A stretch of DNA of 37,198 nucleotides, from NCBI GenBank assembly GCA_015065445.1, contig SVQF01000001.1, positions 1 through 37,198 of the forward strand, read 5' to 3'. A program made the translations under genes and the position numbers. Positions within the stretch are counted from its first letter, which is position 1. Each line of letters begins with the position of its first letter. This document shows positions 7,708-15,400 of the stretch, one piece after another. This DNA is from Oscillospiraceae bacterium (GTDB taxonomy: Bacteria > Bacillota > Clostridia > Oscillospirales > Acutalibacteraceae). The notes under the pieces were generated by a model, which worked only from the letters and a program-made list of their open reading frames with translations, ran no database searches and was not told the DNA's origin.

Positions 7708-7747
7708 AAGGCAGTCTTATTTGATGAAAGAATAGGACTGCCTTTTT
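7708..7747 (+). terminator. Terminator hairpin 24 nt ahead of the 143-aa gene
   Basis: AAGGCAGTC...ATT pairs with AAT..GACTGCCTT and runs into TTTTT. It ends just before the AAGGAGG site of the downstream gene, leaving no room for a promoter between hairpin and gene. It may be an attenuator or protect the gene from tRNA-operon read-through. Confidence 0.75.
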
Positions 7748-7770
7748 CTATTTTAAGGAGGAAATTTAAT

Positions 7771-8202
7771 ATGACAAAAGAACAGAAATTACAGACCATT
7801 ATGGAGTACAAAGGCATCAAAGATATTGAGGTTGAAGTGGACTTCATTTCTGACCTTCCGATTAGTGGACAGAGCTTTGATGAGTACGAGAAAATCAAGG
7901 AAATAAAAGAGAGGTTCCGAGCAGTTGTCACAAGAAAGATTGGCGTATCTCCCAATGTACTTAAAGGCTGCGACACCGATGATGTTATTGAGCTTATGGA
8001 AACAATCTTCTGGATTGAAGCAAACGGCGAAAATGAGGTAAAGGTTGTTGATGGAAAAATCATTTTGGATATTCCAAGCCTCTATCCTTATCTTGAAAAT
8101 TATCGCATTATGAAAAAGGCTGCTGAACTCAATATGATTTCAAACAAATCATATATTGATTGGAAGCTGAATTGGAACAGAAACACAATACCCAACTCAT
8201 AA
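7771..8202 (+). CDS. Hypothetical protein, first ICE gene
   Basis: A 143-aa soluble protein with a good AAGGAGG site ahead of ATG 7771. It is charged and mostly helical at the N-terminus (MTKEQKLQTIMEYKGIKDIEVEVDF), with a middle segment DDVIELMETIFWIEANGENEV. There is no signal peptide, membrane helix or catalytic motif, and I do not recognise a family. It converges on the SLOG gene, with a terminator hairpin between them, and is more AT-rich than the chromosomal block. Cargo of the element is the only supportable statement. Confidence 0.6.
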   Translation: MTKEQKLQTIMEYKGIKDIEVEVDFISDLPISGQSFDEYEKIKEIKERFRAVVTRKIGVSPNVLKGCDTDDVIELMETIFWIEANGENEVKVVDGKIILDIPSLYPYLENYRIMKKAAELNMISNKSYIDWKLNWNRNTIPNS

Positions 8203-8229
8203 AAAAATGGGAAGGACTTACTCCTTCCC
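8201..8229 (-). terminator. Terminator of the SLOG gene
   Basis: On the minus strand GGGAAGGA pairs with TCCTTCCC around a loop that contains the stop codon, followed by ATTTTTTT. On the plus strand no T-tract follows, so it works mainly for the leftward gene. Confidence 0.75.
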
Positions 8230-8697
8230 CTCTGCTACATTAAATATTTGCAAACCGTTTTCTTTTGCATAGTTATATGTGTAATATGTTCCGCCACGAT
8301 TATGTGTAAGATAGCAAATGCAATAAGCACTGTTGTCAACAAGATGGCGATTCCTTTTCTTCATACACTCATCATAATATTCTTTACTTGTATAAACATA
8401 TTTATCACATTTTGATTTGATATACTCGTACATATCTACGTCCGATTGCTTCCATTTAGCAGTCTGATTTATGCAGGGCAATACAAGAATTAACTTGATT
8501 TGCGGATATTCCGCTTTCAGATCAAGTATTGTTTGAGCGGCGATAGTATCAAATCCGAGTGCTCCACCAGCCCCATAATAAATGACACCCTTATTAATCA
8601 ACTCAATAACGGTGTTTCGTAATCTCTTTCTAACAATAGGGATTTCGCTTTTAGCGATTAACCTATGTCCGGTAAAACAACAGGTTTGTTCTTTCAT
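8218..8697 (-). CDS. SLOG-superfamily protein (YpsA/DUF1273-like)
   Basis: The start is moved to ATG 8697 (MKEQTCCFTGHR) because GGAG lies 7 nt upstream; the track's 8748 start would lie across the terminator. This gives 159 aa. CCFTGHR (6-12), a Gly-rich loop YYGAGGALGFDTIAAQ (~41-56), KRNRHLVDNS and NRGGTYYT are the nucleotide-binding signature of the SLOG/LOG Rossmann-like fold in its YpsA/DUF1273 branch. SLOG domains bind nucleotides or nucleotide-derived signals; several act in defence or stress, but this branch has no assigned reaction. It is preceded by a promoter, a structured RNA and a terminator. Confidence 0.8.
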   Translation of the reverse strand: MKEQTCCFTGHRLIAKSEIPIVRKRLRNTVIELINKGVIYYGAGGALGFDTIAAQTILDLKAEYPQIKLILVLPCINQTAKWKQSDVDMYEYIKSKCDKYVYTSKEYYDECMKKRNRHLVDNSAYCICYLTHNRGGTYYTYNYAKENGLQIFNVAEGKE

Positions 8698-8710
8698 TTT
8701 ATCTCCAAAT

Positions 8711-8737
8711 AAAAAAGCGTACAGCAGAACTGTACGC
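8711..8737 (-). terminator. Terminator between structured RNA and SLOG gene
   Basis: On the minus strand GCGTACAG pairs with CTGTACGC around TTCTG and is followed by TTTTTT. The tract ends 13 nt before ATG 8697, so the SLOG gene can be expressed only by read-through or a regulated switch. Confidence 0.82.
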
Positions 8738-8876
8738 AAAAAACGCAAAGCTCAACTGTCGCCAAACACTTTACAAACTACAGACAAATAGTATGCAAAA
8801 AAGAGCCTGCATTTTTATCATAAGATAAAAACGCATACTAAAAGTCTGTAAATTCAATTTATAAAGTATTTGGCAT
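8711..8876 (-). ncRNA. Candidate ~165-nt rod-like structured RNA or leader
   Basis: Four nested helices are visible in the minus-strand transcript. GCCAAATACTTTA pairs with TAAAGTGTTTGGC (13 bp, one G-T), ACAGAC with GTCTGT, TAGTATGC with GCATACTA, and TTTTTATC with GATAAAAA. The DNA arms lie at 8761-8773 and 8862-8874. A promoter places the 5' end at about 8875, exactly at the outer helix, and an intrinsic terminator ends it. It could be a stand-alone RNA, a riboswitch/attenuator for the SLOG gene, or an RNA partner of that protein. I recognise no known RNA class. Confidence 0.6.
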
Positions 8877-8881
8877 TTCCT

Positions 8882-8910
8882 ATTGTAACATTTGAACCTT
8901 GAATAGTCAA
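8882..8910 (-). promoter_or_regulatory. Promoter for the structured RNA/SLOG unit
   Basis: On the minus strand TTGACT (8910-8905) and TACAAT (8887-8882) are separated by 17 bp. The predicted start, 6-8 nt after the -10, falls at the first base of the outer helix of the structured RNA. Confidence 0.75.
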
Positions 8911-8930
8911 TAAATACATTAAACGCACAA

Positions 8931-8959
8931 TTAACAATAATGCATAATATATGTATAAT
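8931..8959 (+). promoter_or_regulatory. Promoter for the metallophosphoesterase gene
   Basis: TTAACA (8931-8936) and an extended TG-TATAAT (8954-8959) are separated by 17 bp. It lies just ahead of the AAAGGAGG ribosome site and diverges from the SLOG-unit promoter. Confidence 0.75.
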
Positions 8960-8981
8960 AACTGCGAAAGGAGGTTAAGAT

Positions 8982-9554
8982 ATGACATACTTTACTGCAG
9001 ACCTACATCTCGGTCATAAGAATGTTCTGCGTTTTGACAATCGCCCGTTCTCTACCATTGAAGAAAATGATGAATATATAATAAGTCAGTGGAACGATAC
9101 AGTTGGCGATGATGACGATGTATGGATACTTGGCGATATAAGTTGGTATCCTGCGGCAAAAACAGCAGAAATACTTAAAAGGCTCAAGGGCAGAAAGCAC
9201 CTATGTATTGGTAATCACGACCATAAGTTACTCAAGAGTGCTGATGTTAGGCAGCAATTTGTTGAAATTGTTGATTACAAGGAAATATCCTTTGGCGACG
9301 GTACAGGCGTAGTTCTTTGTCATTACCCTATTCCGTGCTACAACAAGCACTTTTACGGTTGGTATCATCTTTACGGTCATGTTCACAGCACTTTTGAGTG
9401 GCGAATGATGGCTGAGGTACAAACAAAAATGCGTGAAGTTCACAATGCAAAAATAGAGATGTATAATGTCGGCTGTATGATGACATATATGAGATACAGA
9501 CCGAGAACGCTTGAAGAAATACTTGAAGCAAACAACCGAACGCACAATTCATAA
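8982..9554 (+). CDS. Calcineurin-like metallophosphoesterase
   Basis: A 190-aa metallophosphoesterase with the complete metal-site series: DLHLGH (Asp7, His9, His12), GD (51-52), GNHD (77-80), CHYP (~113-116) and GHVH (132-135). Enzymes of this type hydrolyse phosphomonoesters or diesters with a dinuclear metal centre; small stand-alone versions are common on phages and mobile elements. The substrate is unknown. It has its own promoter and RBS and is divergent from the RNA/SLOG unit, so the two may form one module that makes and removes a nucleotide signal; that link is speculation. Confidence 0.88.
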   Translation: MTYFTADLHLGHKNVLRFDNRPFSTIEENDEYIISQWNDTVGDDDDVWILGDISWYPAAKTAEILKRLKGRKHLCIGNHDHKLLKSADVRQQFVEIVDYKEISFGDGTGVVLCHYPIPCYNKHFYGWYHLYGHVHSTFEWRMMAEVQTKMREVHNAKIEMYNVGCMMTYMRYRPRTLEEILEANNRTHNS

Positions 9555-9598
9555 AATATCTCTTGTGTGCTAATATATAACTGTAAGGAGGGATACCT

Positions 9599-9772
9599 AT
9601 GAAAAACAAGTACCATTTAGTTTTTACAGATACAGATAAACGCAGCATAGTCACTTGCTTAATGGATAAACGAAATGAGCTTATTTCCGAAGGTAAATAC
9701 ACAGACGGAATTGACGAACTGCTTATCAAGTTCGGTAAATGCAAAAAGAAAAAATTTAATATCTCAGGTTGA
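9599..9772 (+). CDS. Small ICE protein, paralogue of the 64-aa protein at 35082
   Basis: A 57-aa ORF missed by the track because of its length. ATG 9599 is preceded by AAGGAGGG. The central block TCLMDKRNELISEGKYTDGIDE aligns with NCMVEKRNELIRDGKDTEIVDE of the small protein just before virD4, and both end in a lysine-rich tail. The shared size and pattern show two copies of one family on the element. It has no membrane helix and the function is unknown. A terminator follows at once. Confidence 0.75.
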   Translation: MKNKYHLVFTDTDKRSIVTCLMDKRNELISEGKYTDGIDELLIKFGKCKKKKFNISG

Positions 9773-9808
9773 CCTATCGTTTAGAAATAAATGGTAGGTC
9801 TTTTTTTT
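9770..9808 (+). terminator. Intrinsic terminator after the 57-aa gene
   Basis: GACCTATC pairs with GGTAGGTC (one mismatch) and is followed by eight T residues. Confidence 0.85.
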
Positions 9809-9815
9809 GTTTACA

Positions 9816-9840
9816 TAGCCGAGGGATATTCCTTCGGCTA
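9816..9840. promoter_or_regulatory. 25-bp dyad upstream of parA (operator or centromere candidate)
   Basis: TAGCCGA and TCGGCTA flank a partly symmetric centre (GGGATATTCC). It lies 23 bp before ATG of parA and lacks a T-tract, so it is not a terminator. Partition operons usually carry such a ParA/ParB-bound site, but the assignment here is by position only. Confidence 0.5.
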
Positions 9841-9863
9841 AATTTTATGAAAGGAGGCAAAAG

Positions 9864-10691
9864 ATGTCTAATTGTAAGGTTATTACCATAAGCAACCAGA
9901 AAGGCGGTGTCGGTAAAACCACCACAACGCTCAATCTCGGTGCCGGACTTGCTTTGCAAGGTAAACGGGTGCTTTTAATTGACGCAGATCCACAGGGCGA
10001 CTTAACAACGAGTCTTGGATATACCGATAATGATGATTTAAGCATCACATTGGCAAACAAGCTCGTTGATATTATGAATGATAATTGTTCAAATGCTCTT
10101 GACGGAATACTGCATCACAAAGAAGGCTTTGACCTTTTACCCTCAAATATTGAATTGTCATCTGTTGAAATGAGTTTGTTCAATGCCTTGAGCAGAGAAA
10201 GCATAATGAAAGAGTATATAAATAGTATTAAAAACAACTATGAATATATCCTTATTGACAATATGCCCTCTCTTGGTATTCTGACGCTCAATTCTCTTGT
10301 GGCTGCTGATTCGGTTATTATTCCGATTCAGGCTCAGTATTTACCTACAAAGGGTATGACGCAGCTTCTCTCTACTATTAACAAAGTGAGAAGAAGCCTT
10401 AATCCGAACTTAAAGATTGACGGGTTGCTTATGACTCTTGTTGACGGCAGAACTAATTTATCAAGGAATACCATTATGGCGATACACCGTGCATACGGAG
10501 GAACTATTAATGTATTCAGGGCGACCATCCCTGTTGGTGTGAGAGCTGCCGAAACAAGTTCAGTTGGAGAGAGCATTTTCAGTTACGATAAGAACTGTAA
10601 TGTCGCAAAGGCGTATGCCGAACTTTCAAAGGAGGTGGTAAGCCTTGGCTCAAAGAAAAGGTCAGAGCTTCAATTTGGAGCCGTTAGATGA
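9864..10691 (+). CDS. parA: ParA/Soj-family partition ATPase
   Basis: A 275-aa Walker-type partition ATPase. The deviant Walker A motif is QKGGVGKTT (12-20), followed by [16 protein letters not shown] with the Walker A' aspartate, and [15 protein letters not shown] is the Walker B region. It lacks the N-terminal HTH of plasmid P1-type ParA, so it is the short Soj-like form. AAAGGAGG precedes ATG 9864. Its 3' end overlaps parB by 47 nt, indicating coupled translation. On an ICE it probably stabilises the excised, possibly replicating, circle. Confidence 0.93.
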   Translation: MSNCKVITISNQKGGVGKTTTTLNLGAGLALQGKRVLLIDADPQGDLTTSLGYTDNDDLSITLANKLVDIMNDNCSNALDGILHHKEGFDLLPSNIELSSVEMSLFNALSRESIMKEYINSIKNNYEYILIDNMPSLGILTLNSLVAADSVIIPIQAQYLPTKGMTQLLSTINKVRRSLNPNLKIDGLLMTLVDGRTNLSRNTIMAIHRAYGGTINVFRATIPVGVRAAETSSVGESIFSYDKNCNVAKAYAELSKEVVSLGSKKRSELQFGAVR

Positions 10692-11577
10692 TTTCTTTAA
10701 AACGGACGAAGAACGCAAGGAGGACAAGTTATCAAAAATAAGGGATATTCCTATTGATATGATTGATGATTTTCCCGACCACCCGTTCAAGGTTCGTGAT
10801 GACGAGGATATGCAAAACCTTGTTGAAAGCATCAGAGAGCGTGGCGTTATTACTCCTGCGACTGTTCGCAAAAAGGAAGACGGCAGATATGAAATGATTT
10901 CAGGACATAGGCGAATGAGAGCCTGTTCGCTGCTCGGTATGGACACACTTCGTTGTGAGGTTGTTGAACTCAGCAGAGATGAGGCTACAGTCCTTATGGT
11001 TGAAAGTAATTTTCAAAGGTCTGAAATACTCCCAAGCGAAAAAGCCTTTGCCTACAAAATGAGGCTTGAAGCGATGAATCATCAGGGAAAAGCAACTTCT
11101 GCCCCAGTGGGGCAAAAGTTATATTCAAGAGAAATGCTGTCGCAGGAATCGGGCGAAAGTCATTCCCAAATCCAACGATATATCCGCTTGACATACCTTG
11201 TTCCCGAATTGCTTGAATTTGTTGACGAGGGCAGGATTAAAATGCGACCTGCTGTTGAACTCTCATACCTTGACGAAGATGCTCAAAGGGATATTGTTGA
11301 AGAAATTGACCTCAATGATTGTACTCCTTCACACGCTCAAACAATCAAAATGCGAAGGTTCTTTGAAGAAGGCAAACTTGACACCGCTGTAATACAATCA
11401 ATTATGGAGGAGGAAAAACCTAATCAAAGGGATAAAATCGTTATTCGTGGCGACAAAGTAAAAAAGCTGTTGCCGCAAAATTTGAAAGTATCCGAGCGTG
11501 AGGAATATATCTGCAAAGCGCTTGAACACTACACAAAGTTTTTGATAAGGCAGCGTGAGGACAGGTCTGACCGCTAA
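10645..11577 (+). CDS. parB: ParB/Spo0J-family partition protein
   Basis: A 310-aa ParB that starts at TTG 10645 with GGAGGTGG upstream, inside the parA reading frame. The N-terminal ParB/sulfiredoxin-like domain has [20 protein letters not shown] and the CTP-binding GHRRMRA motif. The central HTH follows ([20 protein letters not shown]), then a helical C-terminus. It would bind a parS-like site and activate the ParA ATPase. No perfect chromosomal-type parS is seen nearby; the dyad at 9816 is the best local candidate. Confidence 0.92.
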   Translation: MAQRKGQSFNLEPLDDFFKTDEERKEDKLSKIRDIPIDMIDDFPDHPFKVRDDEDMQNLVESIRERGVITPATVRKKEDGRYEMISGHRRMRACSLLGMDTLRCEVVELSRDEATVLMVESNFQRSEILPSEKAFAYKMRLEAMNHQGKATSAPVGQKLYSREMLSQESGESHSQIQRYIRLTYLVPELLEFVDEGRIKMRPAVELSYLDEDAQRDIVEEIDLNDCTPSHAQTIKMRRFFEEGKLDTAVIQSIMEEEKPNQRDKIVIRGDKVKKLLPQNLKVSEREEYICKALEHYTKFLIRQREDRSDR

Positions 11578-11745
11578 TCCCTTCCCTACAACCTAACCCT
11601 ATTACCATAAGTAACTACCAACCGAAAGAGAATTAAACAATCTCATCAATTCTACAACTATCTCCTTAACTATATCAATCTCCAAATTGCAAAGTTGCTA
11701 AAAACTAAATAGATGATATTCTTGAGGTTGAAAGGAGCGATGGAT
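11578..11745. other. Intergenic gap between parB and the lipoprotein gene
   Basis: AT-rich, 168 bp, with no ORF and no convincing terminator. TTGCTA...TATTCT with a 16-bp spacer ahead of the lipoprotein gene is a weak promoter candidate. Otherwise I see nothing in it. Confidence 0.4.
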
Positions 11746-12393
11746 ATGAAAAAAACAAGTTTAATCTTAATCGCAATAATAGTAATGGTTACGGCGGGTT
11801 GTTCGGCTAAAAATGTCGCAGATAATAATATTTCTTTTTCGGTAAGTAATACAGAAACTACTCTTTCTGTTACAACCACTGAGATGAATTCGGAGGTTGA
11901 AGAAGTTACAACAGATGTTGCAAAAAATGCAACAACTGAAAATGAAATAACTGCGGCTAAAAGCACAACAAATAATACTGTTTCTTCTACGGTTGGTAAA
12001 AATAACAATTCTCCAACTGAAACAACCACAAAACCGAAAGAAACAACAACTAATCAAATAACACAAAAGGTTAGCACAACAGCAAAGCCGACTACAACGC
12101 AGAAGGAAACGACCACGCAGAAAGAAACAACTACAAAAAAGAATGTTGATATTGATTACTATATCAATTATGCCAAAGAATACGGCAAGAGCATAGGACT
12201 TCACTATGACTCCTCTGCGACAGACTGCTGGGATAACCCTATATCAGTAACCGCAACAAACGGCGATTCGGTCAGGAGTTCCATAAAATCACGACTCAAC
12301 CGATACAAAAACATTGAGGGTTTCACAGACTTTTGCGTATGGGCGGAAAAACGAAGTGATGGTGGATATTACCTATATGTCGGCTATGCTTAA
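11746..12393 (+). CDS. Threonine-rich lipoprotein with small C-terminal domain
   Basis: The start is ATG 11746 (MKKTSLILIAI), set by AAAGGAG 9 nt upstream; the track's 11713 and the ATG at 11740 fit less well. This gives 215 aa. A lipoprotein signal peptide ends in VTAGC (lipobox cysteine at about residue 20). Residues ~30-135 are a Thr/Lys-rich, partly repetitive stalk (TTQKETTTQKETTTKK). The last ~80 residues form a compact domain (DIDYYINYAKEYGKSIGLHY...). No family is recognised. Located just before the adhesin gene, it is probably exposed on the surface of ICE-bearing cells. Confidence 0.75.
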   Translation: MKKTSLILIAIIVMVTAGCSAKNVADNNISFSVSNTETTLSVTTTEMNSEVEEVTTDVAKNATTENEITAAKSTTNNTVSSTVGKNNNSPTETTTKPKETTTNQITQKVSTTAKPTTTQKETTTQKETTTKKNVDIDYYINYAKEYGKSIGLHYDSSATDCWDNPISVTATNGDSVRSSIKSRLNRYKNIEGFTDFCVWAEKRSDGGYYLYVGYA

Positions 12394-12410
12394 AAGTGAA
12401 TAACCGAACA

Positions 12411-12442
12411 GACGGCACATCAGACGATGTGCTGTTTTTTAT
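12411..12442 (+). terminator. Terminator hairpin 23 nt ahead of the adhesin gene
   Basis: GCACATC pairs with GATGTGC around AGAC, followed by TGTTTTTTATT. It lies between the lipoprotein stop codon and the adhesin ribosome site, with no space for a separate promoter after it. Confidence 0.8.
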
Positions 12443-12464
12443 TCTAATGAAAAGAGGTATTTTA

Positions 12465-15400
12465 ATGGCAAAAAAATCAAAAAAACTGATTGCGCTGTTT
12501 CTGGCAATTCTTACGATTTTGTCATCAACAGTAATTGGCTTAACTGCATTTGCAGCCACGAAAGAGGATGTGTATTTGATTAACATTCCTCGTGGCGATG
12601 ATCCCGTACAGTCAGGCTGGGGACACCCCTCTCTTGATTTTATGAATGGATGGGATGCATCAAGCGTTGATTTTACCACTGTTAAGGCTATGGGAGATTA
12701 TGAGGGTGATTGTTGCTATTGTATTGAGCCGGGCGTTGCCTTGTTTTCGGGCGATTCGCTTTCAAAGGAAGCAGAAGGCTTTTGGGATAATTATCCCGAA
12801 AAATACAATAAGACAATTGATCCCGATACCATCAAGATCTTCATTGGTAGAATTATGCAGTACGGTTTTACCGGCAAAACAAGTATTGATTGGAAAACCA
12901 ACAATAAAAAAGGTGCTGATGAGCTTGCTCATTATATGGGAACTCAGCTTCTTATTTGGGAAGTAATCGTAGGTGAGCGTGATGAGAACTTCAATAAGAT
13001 TAACGCAAAAGATTACGGTAAGGACAATGTGAAGCAGCAAATTAAAAGCACAAATCCTCTGCGTGATGAAATCTTCGCATACTACAATTCTATTGAAGCA
13101 AAGGTTAAAAATCACACAGTTGCACCGAGCTTTATGGCTAAATCAAAGAATAAGGCACAAACCGTTGAACTCACTTGGAACGGCAGCGAATACACTGCTA
13201 CCCTGACTGATTCTAACAAAGTGCTTTCAAACTATGATTTTTCCGCTTCGGGCTTAACCTTCAGCAAAAGTGGCAACAAATTGACCATTACTGCAAGTAA
13301 AGCACCTTCAGACACAGTAACAATTACTGCTAACAAGGGTTCAAAGCGTAAAGGTGTTATCACTTGGACTGATGAAAAAATCGGTCCTATTACAGGTACC
13401 CGTCAGGACATTGTAACTTGGGGTGCAGAAGTTAACGATCCTGTAAAAGCATATCTTAATGTCAAGGTTTCCTACGGCTCTTGTAAAATCGTTAAGACCT
13501 CCGAAGATGGTGTGGTAAATAATATCAAGTTCCATATCAAAGGCGGTAACATTGATAAGGATGTTACCACAGGTTCAAACGGTTCTGTTCAGATTGACAA
13601 CCTTATTCCCGGCAAATACACTGTGACTGAATATGACATTAACCGTTATGAACCGCAGAGCGCAAAAACGGTAACGGTTCAGGCAGGTCAGACAGCTTCT
13701 GTATCATTTAGCAATGTTTTGAAACGTGGCGATTTACAGGTAACAAAGACCTCCGAAGACGGACTCGTTGAAGGAGTTAAATTCCATTTAACAGGCACTT
13801 CACTTTCGGGTAAAGCTGTAAACGAATACGCAACTACAAATTCAAGTGGCGTAGCGACCTTTAAGGATGTGCTTATCGGTACAGGATATACTCTCACAGA
13901 GGTTGATACGGCAATTCGTTATGTTATCCCTGATAGCCAAACTAAAAACATCGAGTGGAAGAAAGTAACCAATGCCAGTGTTAACAACAAGCTCAAGAAG
14001 TTCAAAGTTACGGTTACAAAGGAAGATAGTGAAACCAAGAACGCACAGGGCGATGCTTCCCTTGCAGGTGCAGTTTATGGTATCTATAAGGGCAGCACTC
14101 TTGTTGATACCTATACCACAGATGCAAACGGACAGTTTACCACAAAGTATTATGTCTGCGGAGATAATTGGTCGGTACAGGAAATCAGTCCGAGCGAGGG
14201 TTATCTGCTTGATGATACCAAGTATCATGTAGGCGCAGAAGCAAAGAACTTTACGATTGAGTATAACCCGCTTTCAAATACTGTTAAGGAAGATGTAATT
14301 AAGGGTAAAATCGCTATTATCAAGCACTCCGATGACGGCAGTACACAGATTGAAACTCCCGAACCCGAAGCAGAATTTCAGGTGTATCTAAAGAGCGCCG
14401 GTTCTTATGCAAATGCTAAAGCAAGCGAAAGAGATATCCTTGACTGCGATGAGGACGGCTTTGCCGAAACAAAGCTTCTGCCCTACGGCACATATACAGT
14501 GCATCAGACCAAGGGCAAAGAAGGTAATGAGTTTATGCCCGACTTTACGATGTATATCGCACAGGACGGCAAGACATATAAGTACCTTATCAACAATGCA
14601 CCCTTTGAGGCTTATCTCAAGATAACAAAGGTTGACAGAGAAACGGGTAAAACAATTCCCTATGCAGGCGCAGGCTTTGAAATCTACGATGCAAGCGGAA
14701 AGAAAATTTCACAGACCTTTACCTATCCAAAAAAGACCACGATTGATGTGTTCTACACAAGTGATGAGGGATATTTAATCACTCCAGAAAAGCTTGATTA
14801 CGGTAAGAACTACAAGCTTGTTGAGGTTCAGGCTCCGTATGGCTATGTGCTTGACAGTACACCTATTATCTTCAATGTCAGCAAGGAAAATGCTACAGAA
14901 GAAGATGCCCTTACTGTGATTAAAGTAAAGAGAGATAATATCGCACAGAAAGGCGTCATTAACATCACTAAGACAGGCGAAGTATTCGCTTGCGTTACTG
15001 CTGTCGGCGGTGCAACACTTGATGAAGACGGGAACGAAACCGTATTCCCGACAGTCTATACACCGCAGTATGAGGTGCAGAACCTTAAAAATGCGGTATT
15101 TGAAATCTATGCTGCTGAGGATATTGTTACTCCCGATGGCACAAGAAGGTATCAGCAGGGAGAAAAGGTTGACGAAATCACCACAGGCAACAACGGAACA
15201 GCCAAGTCAAAGGAACTGTATTTAGGCAAGTACACACTTGTTGAAAAGACAGCTCCCGACACTTTCTTTAATGCAAATAAGCAGTATGATGTTGAGCTTG
15301 TATACGCAGGACAGGATATACGGGTAACAAGTACGGCTCTTTCGGTATTTAATGAAAGACAGCGTGTTGAGGTAACGCTCACAAAAGCAATGCAACAGGA

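Noticed and set aside
7575-8063. Leftward 162-aa ORF with repeated STP residues
   Set aside because: It is the antisense of the 143-aa gene and of the GGGGTACT repeats; it lacks a ribosome site and a protein-like composition.
8218-8697. Type III toxin (ToxN-like) encoded after the structured RNA
   Set aside because: The locus layout is similar, but the protein has SLOG/YpsA motifs and not a ToxN-type sequence, and the RNA is not a tandem repeat.
8761-8874. Retron-like msr/msd RNA
   Set aside because: The nested arms recall a retron, but there is no reverse transcriptase nearby.
9328-9744. Leftward 138-aa ORF opposite the phosphoesterase and the 57-aa gene
   Set aside because: A shadow ORF with no ribosome site; the plus strand has two well-supported genes.
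11670-12204. Leftward Val/Cys-rich ORFs opposite the lipoprotein gene
   Set aside because: They arise from antisense reading of the Thr-rich repeat codons.
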